From NCBI GenBank assembly GCA_021397835.1, contig JAJFZO010000896.1, forward strand, positions 3,450,501 to 3,514,500: DNA of 64,000 nucleotides, written 5' to 3'. The stretch comes from Moringa oleifera. Its lineage: Eukaryota > Streptophyta > Magnoliopsida > Brassicales > Moringaceae. The translations under genes were made by a program, and so were the position numbers. Under the pieces are notes generated by a model, which saw only the letters and a program-made list of their open reading frames with translations, was not told the DNA's origin and made no database searches. Below are positions 49,081 through 59,991 of the stretch, in pieces (within the stretch, counting starts at the first letter, position 1; the number at the start of each line of letters is the position of its first letter).

Positions 49081-49094
49081 TGGCTCTGATACCA
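49081..49094 (-). promoter_or_regulatory. tRNA-iMet primer binding site
   Basis: Minus strand reads TGGTATCAGAGCCA, the plant initiator-methionine tRNA complement used by many copia elements and all caulimovirids. It lies 38 nt inside the proximal terminal repeat, where an LTR element would have it. Confidence 0.85.
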
Positions 49095-49132
49095 TTTTGG
49101 GGTCCCTTTACCACTGTAGTTGGTTAGGATGG

Positions 49133-49410
49133 GTTGGATCTACTAGACCGGCGGTATACGGGGCTACCTAGACGAATTATGGAAAATAAATAAAAATAAC
49201 AGAAATGAAACAATAAAGAATAGAACAATTATGAAGAACAAATACTGGAATTATATTAAAACAAAGTATAATACAAAACAAAACACTATATTGCAAACTT
49301 TAAAAATAAAGAAATATAAAACATAAACATATGTTTGATGAAATGCGCCGTTACAAGTTAACGAATGCCACTATTTGGGGTTTGAGAGGTGAATACTTAC
49401 AATCCAGTAG
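49133..49410 (-). repeat. Terminal repeat, proximal (5') copy
   Basis: 278 bp, partner of 42693-42969. On the minus strand it should contain the promoter; an AT-rich TTTTATATTTCTTTA stretch occurs but no certain TATA box was identified. Ends exactly at the 23-bp flanking repeat (49411). Confidence 0.9.
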
Positions 49411-49433
49411 TCTATTTTGCTTTCCTTATTTTT
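49411..49433. repeat. 23-bp flanking direct repeat, right copy
   Basis: Identical to 42352-42374; here it runs into GCAG, the 3' splice site of the host-ORF intron. Confidence 0.8.
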
Positions 49434-49437
49434 GCAG

Positions 49438-50500
49438 TTTGCTTAAAGAATGGTTGTACTCATTAATAAGTATAATAATACAGCATCAGTTACCATCACT
49501 TCTTGAAGGAGGCTAATATTGCCAACAAATTTACCATAAATATAGTGAATAAGGTGCATGTCTACATAATTGAGGTAGGTAGGTTAAAGAATCTGTTAGT
49601 CAAAGTTGAGGTTGACGTAGGCAACACTAAGGTTAAATTGGCCCAAGTCCACGCCAACGTGAAGGTGAGGATAAGCCACAACAAAAATGAGCTTGTCTTC
49701 TAACATTGGGATGAGCTAAGAGTAGCTCAAGAAGAGACCTAATCTTAGGCTATTGATGAGTTTCGAATGTCAAAGGCCTACCGAGTTGAGATTAAAGGAG
49801 GTAGCTGACAAGCTAAGTGAAGAAGGGTCATCAGCACTAGTGTTGGAAGCCCTTATCCCTAAAGGTACTCCAATACTCGATGTGGCTAAAGCTAAAGCTA
49901 GACCAAAAGCTTGAGTTATTGTCTTTTTCTTCTCTTTTGCCTTTTTCAAGACGTAAAGACCTTGTGTTTTTCATGCAATGAAATTTTCTTTTCAAATTAT
50001 CTTTAATGCATGGTTAAAATAATTGGAACATTCCCAAACATGAACTATCATCATTGAAATGTTGACTTAAGAACCATTAGCTCCCTAATCAGAGTCTTGA
50101 TGATGGGTGCCAGATATCTTGAACTTGAATCAACAGTAGATAAGAAAAACCTAATGAAGAAGTATAAGATCCCATTTGATATAAGTGTCAATGATGGCAA
50201 GATTAAGGCGAACTATTGAAGACTTTGATCCTAATGATAAAAAGAACTCGATAAAGAGGATCTTAATGAGTCAGCTACACTAAAAACCCAATGTAAAAGA
50301 CTCCAAAAGAATTAAGGTGAATATCAAAGAACAAATCCTCGATAAGAGGTCTAACTTCAAACTTGAGGAAGTAAATACGGATATATTAGTTAAATTGGCA
50401 AATCCTGATGAATCATCTATGGTATAAATCCTAATTAAGAAGACTCGATCTTGCATAGGATAAAAATAGTCTTGATTAGAAACTGTTAAAATTTGCTTGA
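49438..50500 (+). pseudogene. PF04195-like ORF copy B, exon after intron
   Basis: Begins after TTTGCAG. The first ~130 bp align with copy A after its intron (shared GTTTGCTT(A/G)AAGAATGGTTGTAC and GAAGGAGGCT). The frame 49503-49703 encodes the coiled-coil region (VKVEVDVGNTKVKLAQVHAN) and continues after a stop with HWDELRVAQEET and RMSKAYRVEIKGG, as in PF04195-family proteins. Further downstream (~50095-50220) comes LMMGARYLELESTVDKKN. Frameshifts and stops prevent expression. Confidence 0.6.
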
Positions 50501-53500
50501 AATCTTGATCTTGGGCCTCTGATTAGAGATGAGTTTTTGATGAAACCAACTTTTCAGGAGTAAAATTAGGAGTCAACAACTATCACTCATAATGACTAAC
50601 CAAATATGCACAAACCAACATATATATGCATGATTCATTTCAAAGAGTTACTGCGTATTCATATAAAACTAAGTTCTAAAAATAAATAAATACCTCACAT
50701 GGATTCAATATAGAACCTAAAAATAACATGAAAGAAATCAGAAGAACATACACAAAATGAACGAAGCAAAAAAAACCCAAGAAATGCAACCTAGGTTTCA
50801 CTTTCTACGCATGCACACATATATTACCAGAAAATCAAGTTTGAACAAGCCTAGAAATTATAGGGCGATTTGAGTCCTGGCTATCTCTTAAGCCTCACAA
50901 GAAATTAAAAAAAAAAAAACTCATGAACCCATCAATAAAAGAAAAAAAAAAGATAATAGAAACTAACGAATCATTTATTGTACATGTGCACAAAAATTTC
51001 AAGGAATTTCTTTAGAATCATTAGCCATTTTTTGCTTCAGTGATCGTCTTCCTCATCGAACACCACCATTCAAAGCATGCAGGTCACTTTAGATAATGTG
51101 AAAATCTTACAAATCAACACTTGCAAGCAAGCTCCCTTGAACAATGTCAAAATCTAATTCATTTGTAAGGAAATCCAAAGGATGAGGTAGGAGAATCGGG
51201 TTGTTCTCATTTAAACTTAGGAAGGAATAAACCTAAAGAGGTGAAAATGGATTTACAAACCTTGATGGGTAAAAAAAGAGGGAGGAAGGGGCTATCTTGT
51301 TGCTTGAGTGATAGCATAGTATAATGGAATGTAGTATGTTGTGAAGGAAAAAATGGAGTTTTATCCCAACATTTTAGTGAGTGATAGCATAGTATAATAA
51401 ATAATTTTCTAAACGTGTATTTTAAAAATATATTTATATTAATAAATTTTAAGATAAATACTATTTAAAATCTTGAAGTATATCTCATATTATTAGTCAA
51501 ATTTTTATATTTAAAATTGACAAATTGAATTTTGATATATCAATTTGGATTACATTAAACTCTTTGTCCATTCAATTTTAAATGTTGTTAAAATCAAATT
51601 GAACATTTATAAGGGTAAAATAGATATTTTAAAAATTGATTGTCTTCTTTAATGTCCATTTCTCTTTTGTTTCTATATTTTGCAACTATCTTTCTCTAAA
51701 ATTCTCTTAGGTGTGATTTGTTACCATTGAAAAACTGGGGCAAGGGATCTTTTTTTTTCCTGAAAAAAATAGGTTCGAGAATCATTTAAAATCAAGAAAG
51801 TATTAGGACCTTTGAGACATCTATTACCAGTACTAATTTAAATTATTTTTTAATTAAAAAACTTCGTGCAAATGATGGCTAGTTTGGGGAAAAACACAAA
51901 GGAACTTCACACTTGTTCCATCCTTTGTGCTAGGGAAAAGATTTTTTAAGGAGGAAGAAGGAATTTAAAAATCGTTTTATCCATTGATTCCTTAAAATAG
52001 GAGTAATGTTATGTATGCAAGAGAACATTTATGATTTTCCTACTCTTATGTTACTATTCTCCATAGGCATTGATATTCCCTTGTTAATTCGAAAGGCTAT
52101 TCCCTCTATCAACCCATTTTCAGGAGGGCTATTCCCTTTCTTTTTATTTTAATCACTACATGATCTAATTTTGAATTTAAACTAAATCAATATAATTAGA
52201 CATATAACTTAATTCATAAAAGGTTATATTTTGACAACTTCACAAGAGTTTTTATTCAAATTTAATCAAAAATGGTATATATGGAAAAATAAATAAAAAA
52301 GAAAAGAAAATTTTAAGAATACCTCTCAAAGCATCTTTTACAGTAGGATTACTGAGGCTACTTTGATCAATGTGCTAGCTAAATCATGAGCTTCATTCCT
52401 ACAACTAGAATCCGAAAGATTCTTCCTAATTTGAAGAGAAAATTTTAGAGAGAGAAAGTGAACTATAAGGAACTTTTTCTCTAACTATTTGAGAACCTCT
52501 TAATTTCTCCATTTTTTTTCTTGAATAATTATTAAACGATTTTCTTTAAGGATGCAACCTATTTATAAGAAAAAATTTGATGCAATTTAAGCTTTCTTGT
52601 TGCACTCTCATGATTTGTTCACCATGGGCACTTTAATAATCTTCTTAGGTCTAGTGTTTTTCTTGTGAGTTTTGCTCGTTCATGGGTTATGGGTTAGCAT
52701 GTTTTTTCTTAGCTGCTCTTTGCACTATCCATGGGCCATTCCTTCATAAATGTAGTGGTTATAAATTCTCTACATGAGATATTACTTAGGTGGCATTCTT
52801 CCATAAACTCAACTTCATGGGATATTCTCGTCAATAACTTCTTCATTAATCATCTTCATATGCTATTGCTACTTGAACTATTACATATGAAAAGATCTTC
52901 TAATTGGGGTTCTTCTTCTGTGTGGCTTTGTCTCTAAGAGTAGTACCTATGGGGTATTCCTTATGTGAGTAGCACATGGGATCCTTTCTCAAAACGCAAT
53001 CCTCATAAGGTATTCATTTTGATTACTTCTTTAATTCAAACTTAATTCTTGAAACTTCAAGCAACTTCTCTAGATCAATCAATAATGATTAAACCCTTGA
53101 GTGTTTCAAATTTTCACTAGATTTAAGTTCTTTCATTAGGTATACTTTAAGTCATCAAGAGAGTCCTTATCGTTGTTCTTTCAGATATTCTTTTGGCTCA
53201 ATTTCTTAAATTACTTACCACATCATTAGGTCTTCCCATATATATGTTGCTACTCTTAAAAGACCTAGTGATTCACCATGTCGTTGAATATTTTCTTAAT
53301 GGGTATATAGGTTTTCCTCTTAAAAAGAAAAGAGTTATTGCCTAATAGCTCTTTCTTGGCAAAGTGGTTTCCTTCTTTTCTTAAAATCCAACATAAACCA
53401 TCTTGTAGCCTTCTTCTAATCTCTTTCAACCTTGTTTCCTTTAAAACTTAAGTGTATAAAATCTTTGCTTATTATTTCATAGGTCTTTTTTCACTTTAGG

Positions 53501-53540
53501 TATTTCGATCCTAGTAAGTTCTTTCCTCCTTCTTTTTCCA
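50501..53540. other. Unassigned AT-rich sequence, partly repetitive
   Basis: No recognised domain. A 21-bp word beginning GAGTGATAGCATAGTATAAT occurs at ~51305 and ~51377 (72 bp apart). 52720-53010 has loose repeats of CATGGGATATTC / GGGGTATTCCTT. The part nearest 53540 should be the leader of PF04195 copy C. Confidence 0.35.
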
Positions 53541-53557
53541 TTCCTTCTTGCATAATC

Positions 53558-54722
53558 ATGGGGGACTTTGGTTCTTCTACCTTAACAAACCAAGACTTAA
53601 TCAATCTTAGAAAAAAATGTAACATTCCATGCCATGTAAGATTGCCTATTCATCATAAAGATGAATGGTCTTGGTCTAAACGATCGAGTACTTTCTGTAT
53701 CTTTAAGAATGGTTTGAAAGAGGGTTTACAATTATCTCTTAATCCTTTCTTTCTTTAAATTTTTGAATCTTATAGTTTAGTTAGTGCCAAATACATGGAG
53801 GATCTTGGTGGCTTTTTCTACTGAGTGCATGTAGTTAGGAGAAAAATAATTTTTCATTGAGATATTCTCCAAATTTTTTGAATTTAAGAGGCAATTCACT
53901 CCTCTAGGAACAACAAAGAGCTTTTGGTATTTGTATATCAGAAATTTCCTTTTATTAGGCTCTAGTTTTCCTAAGTCTATCAAACAATAAAGGAAGAGTT
54001 ACTTTTAGGCATACCAAAACAAGATGTCAAAAAAATTTGAATAATTGGTGCTCTTAACTAGAAATTCAAGGAGGATTTGAACCTTTCTAAATCTTTAGTC
54101 AAAACCAAATGTTTTCTAAGAAGCAAAGTTAATAATGCCCCTATCACCTCCTACTTTAAACACCTCACTAGATTGATAGGTTGATGAAATTCATAGACAA
54201 ACTACTTCTTTAGCTCTTTCTATCAGGTCTGCTCTTCCTATCAAGCCTGTTCTTCGCATAAAGCATGCTCTTCCTTTTTTCTACTACTTTTCTCACATGA
54301 CCTGTTTTCTTTTTTTTACTGCTACTCCCACATAACATACTCTTCCTTCTTTCACTGCTCCTTTCACATAACCTATTCTTATTTCTTATTCCTTTTTTCA
54401 CGCTAACCTTTTATCCTTAAGAAGAAGAGCCTCCCCAACCTCTTATAACTCTATTTCATAGCTTAGGCCTCTAGCTTGCACTAAACCTAATGACAATCCC
54501 AAATTAGGTTTGGCTATTTCTTTACCTTGTATTCAAATAATTTTTCAGATTATGTTTTATTCATTGCTATTGCTCTTTGATCTTTGTAGATTAACCATGT
54601 TGAGAGTTGGAAAAAGAAAAGTTTTAGATGTCGTAAAAATAGTTGAGGTTACGCCACCCAGATCTTCCTTAAAGAAGACTACAATTATTGTTTGCATTTG
54701 CAATAATCTGTCCCACAACTAG
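53558..54722 (+). pseudogene. PF04195-like ORF copy C, N-terminal part
   Basis: Starts with ATG at 53558 (MGDFGSSTLTNQDLINLRKK). Then come CNIPCHVRLPIHH, FKNGLKEGLQLSLNPFF (the 'DAL..GLRLPLHPF' motif of the family), VPNTWRILVAF after a stop, and a FFIEIFSKFFEFKRQF segment with WYLYIRNF. A K/R-rich linker lies at ~54600-54670 (GKRKVLDVVKIVEVTPP). It ends 35 bp before the LTR at 54757, so the coiled-coil part is missing. Stops and frameshifts make it inactive. The K/R/S-rich minus-strand frame at 54210-54401 is a shadow. Confidence 0.6.
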
Positions 54723-55280
54723 CTATTCCAATGATGACTTCTTTTGAAGACTTCAATGTCATAATAAAACTCTGATAAATAAAGAAAAATAAGGAGTTGC
54801 CACTAATATTTTTTATGATGTCATTAGCCACCAATTTTATTTTAGAACTTTTTTCTCTTTCAAAAGAGAAAATATGAACTTCATTTAAAAACAACTAATG
54901 GTTTGCTTCACTAAAAGATCTAGGACTAAGAGTTAGTTATGCATAAGAAAGGATCAGTACCCGTACAAGCATCCAAGAATTGGTACCACCGAAGAAGAAT
55001 AATCTCGCATCTTAAATTATAATAATTTAATGTTGATCTTAAAATGTTATATATATATATATAGTTTATTCTAACAAGGTGAGGTTGACTTTCACTCAAT
55101 CTCAAAAAGTTTTGGAAGAAGAGTTATATTTGACTTAATCAAGATGCATCCAACCTCAGAAATGTATTTATCATGCAGTATTATGAGAGAATCTCAATCT
55201 AGTTGATACTAGATCTTCAATTTTAGAAAAAAAATATGTTTTAATTTTAAGATTGAAATATGAACTTCATTAATTTTTTT

Positions 55281-55437
55281 CTCCAAAATAATTTTAGAAA
55301 AATATGAAATGCATTACTAAATTTACTATATCAAATATTAAATAATAATAGAAAATATTCTCCAAAATAATTTTAAAAAAATATGAAATGCATTACTAAA
55401 TTTACTATATGAAATATTAAATAATAATAGAAAATAA
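55281..55437. repeat. 79-bp tandem duplication in LTR C
   Basis: 55281-55359 and 55360-55437 differ at only a few bases. The LTR at 62157 has a single copy of this stretch before it is cut by the CACTA insertion. Confidence 0.9.
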
Positions 55438-55919
55438 AACAAAACAACCATCTTTCCATTCATTTTGTGAAATAAATACAAGGAATGAACTATACATTTA
55501 GTACAACTTGTATGCTGTCTTTGGCCAAACAATAAATGAATACTCTAAGAAAAGCTTCACAGAGCAAAATTTAAAGCTTTAAAATGCTAGCCTACATGTT
55601 TAGGAAAAAATAAGAATGCAAGATGCCGAGATCTAAAGATTAAAGCTGCAAAGATGCACGAATGTAATGACGTAGAGATGTAAATATGAGAGATGTATAG
55701 ATCTAGATCCTTTTTTCCATAAGAAATGGGTCTATTTATAAGAGAGAAAATGGAGTCAATGCCTAGAAAAAAATTCAAAAATCCATTATGGAAGAAAGGG
55801 GACCACAGTGTTGGATAATTTGTTTTAGCTAAAATGAGCACTCTATGCAAATTTCGCTAGGAACCTTCTACCAGTTTTTTTAGTTTTCTTTTTTCTCTAT
55901 GAGCTACACATTTAAAACT

Positions 55920-56340
55920 TGATGTGAGATCAAAATCAATTGCATTAAGGGTTGAGTTACATGTCTCGATCAGTCCCCAAGTCCACTTCGTTGTGATCAT
56001 CACATTGATTCATTGAAACCTAATGTGAGATCATTATCAATCATTACTAGTCTTTAAATCTTATAACAAAGATAAACCATCGCATGTTTATGATTCTTGA
56101 ATGTTAATGTGAGATTGAAATCAACCAAATCTTGTTACTATCATCTTTCAATTACACTATTGATCAGTCAAAGTAAGATCACCATCAATCATATTCAACT
56201 TTGAAATCTTGATGTGAGATCGTTATGAATCACATCAATCTTGTGAGATTATAACATTTTGAAACCATTTTGAACTTCTAAAATCTTGATATGAGATCGA
56301 GTATCATTTGTCATCATTAACTTTGTATTTTTTTAGTACT
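55920..56340 (+). repeat. Decayed GATGTGAGATC repeats in LTR C
   Basis: At least six diverged copies of (G/T)ATGTGAGATC followed by AAATCAATCA-like sequence at ~50-80 bp spacing. Related words recur at 59690-59740 in the LTR 3' fragment. Confidence 0.65.
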
Positions 56341-56934
56341 ATTGCTTTTTCTTCGATGTGAGGTTGGGTACAATGTCCTAAAGGCTTGTCATAAAAGATA
56401 AATGCCACATTGGGGAGGTATTTTTTCTTTCATCTACAACTATTTTGTATCGATCTACCATCAAGTCATATTTGTACATATTTTTAACATTATTTCACTA
56501 ATTTATGAAAAGATTATTTATTTATTTTTACTGATTTGACATTGATTTAACATTGTCATTATAATTTTATTGATTTGACATTGATTTTGCTATTACTATT
56601 ATTTCATCATCGATCTGACATCGATTTTATTATTTTTATTATTGTTCTATTAATTTGACATCGATTTAATATTGTTAATATAATTTTATCGATCTAACTC
56701 AGTTTAACTATTACTATTATTACTTTATAGATCTCAATAATTTCAATTTTAACCAATTAAATTTTGACATAATGCTTGAGGAAACGCAATCTTAATCTAA
56801 ACATGGTTGGTCAACCAAATTTCTATTAACTTGATCTTTAAGCATAAAAACCTAACCTTGAACATCAAATTCGATCTAAAACATCGACTTGACATCAAAA
56901 CTTGAATGGGAACATCAAGTTCAATTTTGATCAT

Positions 56935-57205
56935 TGAACTTTATCTAGAGCATAAGCTTGATCTCAATCATTGAACTTAATTTAAAGCATAGGCCTGATC
57001 TCTACTAGTGAACCTCATCTGAAGCATAAGCTCAATCCCTATAAGCGAATTCGATCTATAATATAAGCTTAATCTCTATCACTGAACCCAATCTAGAACA
57101 TAAGCCTAATCTCTATCAATTTACTAGATCCAAAGTATAACACCAATCTCAATCATTAACTCGATCTAGAGCATAAGCCTAATCTTAAAATTGATAGCAT
57201 AATCT
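56935..57205 (+). repeat. ~37-bp minisatellite in LTR C
   Basis: Seven units of consensus AGCATAAGCCTAATCTCTAT followed by CATTGAACTCGATCTA. Looser relatives continue to ~57340 with CATAATCTTGACCTTGAA. Confidence 0.85.
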
Positions 57206-57589
57206 TGACCTTGAAATTTATTATGCAATTTTAATCTTGAAATTTATTGTGCAATCTCAATCTTGAAATTAACATCATAATCTCAACCTTGAATTTGATA
57301 GCATAAGCTTGATCTTTATCATGAGCATCTCGACCTTGACCTCAATACTTGACAAAACTACTAGAATGGTTTACCAACTTCTTGCCACAAAAATAATGCC
57401 AACTTAAAAAGGCTTGTTGACATTTAACTATTTTTAAGCTCTTTCTAATTCAATGTTAAAGATAAAAATTAAATATCTACAGTTGCCCTTTTTTTCCCCA
57501 TTTTTGAGAAGTAAGAATAAGGTATAAACTAAAGAACACATAATTTTGAGCTCTAAACACCTATCTTTTTTTTTAAAAAAAATAAAGTT

Positions 57590-58204
57590 AAATAAAAAAC
57601 TATTTACATTCATCTTTCGTGTACTGAATTTGCAGAATCAACCCAGAAGTGATTTACATTCATCTAGTTGTCTGGTAAAGTTAATTATGAAGGGATTCAC
57701 ATTCTTCTTATTACTCTGATTTCATGGAGTCAACCAAGAAGTGATTCATATTCATCCTGTTGCCTCAATTTGGTGATCCATCAAGAAATCATTCATATTT
57801 AATATGAGCTACAAAATTTTTGAGAATCAACAAGGAATTAATTCACACTCTAACTTAGCAATCCATCAAGAAGCGATTTATATTCATCTTTGATGTATTG
57901 AATTTGCATAATCATCTCCAAAGTGATTCATATTCATCTCGTTGTTTGGGATTGGTAGAGTTAACTAGGAAGCAATTCACATTCTTCTTGTTACTTTGAT
58001 TTCATGTAGTGAGCTAAGGATCGATTCACATTCATCCTATTGTCCTAATTCATTGATCCATTAAAAAGCAATTCATATTCAACTTGAGATATCAAATTTT
58101 ATAAAATTCGGTAGGAAATGATTCACATTCTTCATGTTGTTTTGATTTAGTAGTCCATGAAGAAGCAATTCACATTAAACTTTAGTGTATTGAATTTACA
58201 AAAT
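57590..58204 (+). repeat. ~50-bp minisatellite with ~275-297-bp higher-order period
   Basis: About twelve units around AGAAGTGATTCACATTCATC. A variant beginning GTGTATTGAATTTGCA marks the start of a higher-order block at ~57617, ~57890 and ~58187. The third block is cut off after ~20 bp by the CACTA terminus at 58205. Confidence 0.8.
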
Positions 58205-58560
58205 CACTACAACAAAAATGATATTAGTTTACACTAATTAGTTCATAGTTTTAACAACAACTATGAATAAAAGAAGATTAGTTCACAGTTGTAACAAAAT
58301 TGTGAACAAAATAGACCTTTATTCATAATTGTAACAAAACTATGAATAAAAGTTATTTTAGTTCATAATTATAGACATACTTGTGAAGAAAAAAAAAGGG
58401 AAACCTTTGTTCACAGTTTTACTATCACTATGAAAAAAATGGTTTAACAAAGCATTTTATTCACCGTTACAACAAAACTGTGAACAAAAATACAAACCTG
58501 TATTCATAGTTATGGCTATAACTATGAATAAAAGTCCTACCTTATCACTGATTCTTTTTC
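58205..58560 (+). mobile_element. CACTA-type left end no. 5 (right end not found)
   Basis: Begins CACTACAACAAAAATG at 58205 and is followed by ~10 copies of TTCACAGTTGTAACAAAA / AACTATGAATAAAAG in both orientations, a typical CACTA subterminal array, with a motif different from the other elements. No matching GTTGTAGTG right end was seen downstream, so it is either truncated or its right end is decayed. Confidence 0.65.
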
Positions 58561-58869
58561 TCCAGAAAAATAAACTTCGCTGACTTTTTTTCTCCACTTG
58601 CTTAGGCATTAAACATTTGGTAAGAAATGCACTATCAAGAAAGCCTCTCAAGGTTATAGATGTGAAAAACCAAACATTTAGCCTTAACTATTTGCAATGA
58701 AGGAATTAAAAGTGTAGTTTTGCTTTCTTTTGGGTTCCAGATCTAGTAGATTGAATCTCCGCTTTGTCCTTATAAGTTTAATTCTTTCTCCCGAAATTAT
58801 GTACTTATCTTCTTTGTTAGAATGCAAAAATTATGGTTCTTTTGTTTGTTTCTTTTAGTTTCTTTATTT
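58561..58869. other. Unassigned sequence after CACTA end no. 5
   Basis: Pyrimidine-rich, resembles a plant leader region; no ORF with recognisable motifs. Confidence 0.3.
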
Positions 58870-59570
58870 TTAAGCCCAAATCTAGGTGTGGTTCTATTTC
58901 CATCGCAGTTCTAGATCTATGCATGGTTCTACTTTCATTGGGGTTTTAGATCTGTTCTAGGGTTTCAAATGTGTGTTAAGGTCCTAGATTTGTGTTAAGT
59001 CTTAGATCTATGTTGGGGGTTATAGATTTGGGCTAGAGAATCCAAATTTATGTTAGGGTTTGCAAATCTAAGTTTGAAATTTTAGATCTGGGCTAGGGAT
59101 TTCAAATCTTAGTTGGGATTATAGATTTGTTCTAGGGATTCTCAATTTGGTTGTAGGGTTTTAGATCTAGGCTAAGGATTCTAAGTCTTGGTTGGGATTC
59201 CAAATCTATGCTGAGGGTTCCTAATCCAGGTGCACGGTTTTAGATCTTGTATAGGATTTCAGATCTTGGTTGGGATTCTAGATTTGTGCTGAGGGCTCCA
59301 AATTTAGGTGTAGGGTTTTAGATCTGGGCTAGGGATTCTAGATCTTGTTTGAGATTCCAAATCTATATTAGGCTTTCCAAATCTAGGTGCGGGGTTTTAG
59401 ATTTGGGCTAAGAATTCTAGATCTTGGTTAGGATTCTAAATCTGTGTTAGGGGTTCCAAATCTGGGTATGAGATTTTAGATCTAGGCTACATATTCCAAA
59501 TCTATGCTGAGGATTCTAGATTTGAGCATGAGTTTTTACTTCCATCATGATTTTAAATCTAGGCGTGGTT
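58870..59570 (+). repeat. 79-bp minisatellite made of ~20-bp subunits
   Basis: Best block is 59155-59470: four units of ~79 bp, each GGGTTTTAGATCTGGGCTAG, GATTCTAGATCTTGGTTGG, GATTCCAAATCTATGCTGAG, GGTTCCAAATCTAGGTG. The ~20-bp subunits are related to one another (GATTCNAGATCT), so the array grew in two steps. Flanks are more diverged. Confidence 0.9.
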
Positions 59571-59579
59571 AGGAAGGAA

Positions 59580-59991
59580 AATCCTAATGAAGGAATGCTT
59601 TTTGCATGAATTCCAATAGTAGTCTTCCATTAACTTTTCAAGCTTTAGCGACTCTTCTTCTCTCAGCAATTACATGCTTGAATTCTAATGTAAGATTGAG
59701 GTTAAACCGAATTCCTTAATGTGAGATCGAGTTTATCACAATAAGTTATACCTTCATGTGAAGCCATCAACCACATCAGGGATAAAGTTTGATCCAATAT
59801 TGATGGTAAACCATATCGGGGTAGAAGTATTGCCTTGACCTGAAAATAGTTGCTAACATAATCTCAATCTCAAACCTAATCACATAATCCTAATCTCAAA
59901 GTTGGAAATATGACTTGATCTAAAATGATGTCATTCAACTGTCCTTATGCTTTTTTCAACTTAATGTTAGAAATAAAATTAAATGTCTACA
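59580..59991 (+). repeat. LTR 3'-end fragment (same family as LTR C)
   Basis: Ends ATGTTAGAAATAAAATTAAA then TGTCTACA at 59991, matching 57430-57481. GTGAGATCGAG words at ~59730 match the decayed repeat inside LTR C. Its start is not defined. Confidence 0.5.

Larger units (their letters stand above)
42375..49410 (-). mobile_element. Movement-protein-bearing virus-like/LTR-like element lacking RT
   Basis: Read on the minus strand: terminal repeat (49410-49133), tRNA-iMet primer binding site (49094-49081), leader with tandem arrays, movement protein (48537-47469), coat/gag with CCHC knuckle (47400-45655), aspartic protease (~45330-44866), candidate intron, coiled-coil ORF (44788-43600), terminal repeat (42969-42693), then a fold-back segment (42692-42375). 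The proteins are of Caulimoviridae type (endogenous pararetrovirus). The position of the PBS just inside a terminal repeat is typical of LTR retrotransposons. No YxDD polymerase box or RNase H was found on either strand within it. Stops and frameshifts occur in every long frame, so it is a fossil. The terminal repeats differ at only about a dozen of 278 positions, so it is not very old. Confidence 0.75.
54757..57481 (+). repeat. Long LTR (copy C) with internal minisatellites
   Basis: Begins TGTCATAATAAA and ends AAATATCTACA, i.e. TGT...ACA. Its first ~530 bp match the LTR start at 62157, and its last ~45 bp match 59945-59991. Length 2,725 bp. It contains a 79-bp duplication, decayed GATGTGAGATC repeats and a 37-bp minisatellite. 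A CAAGAATTGGTACCA word links it to R1 copies A and B, so it probably belongs to the PF04195-bearing Ty3 family. Its 5-bp target duplications were not identified. Confidence 0.65.

Noticed and set aside
54210..54401. K/R/S-rich minus-strand frame
   Set aside because: Complement of a pyrimidine-rich tract inside PF04195 copy C; no independent support.
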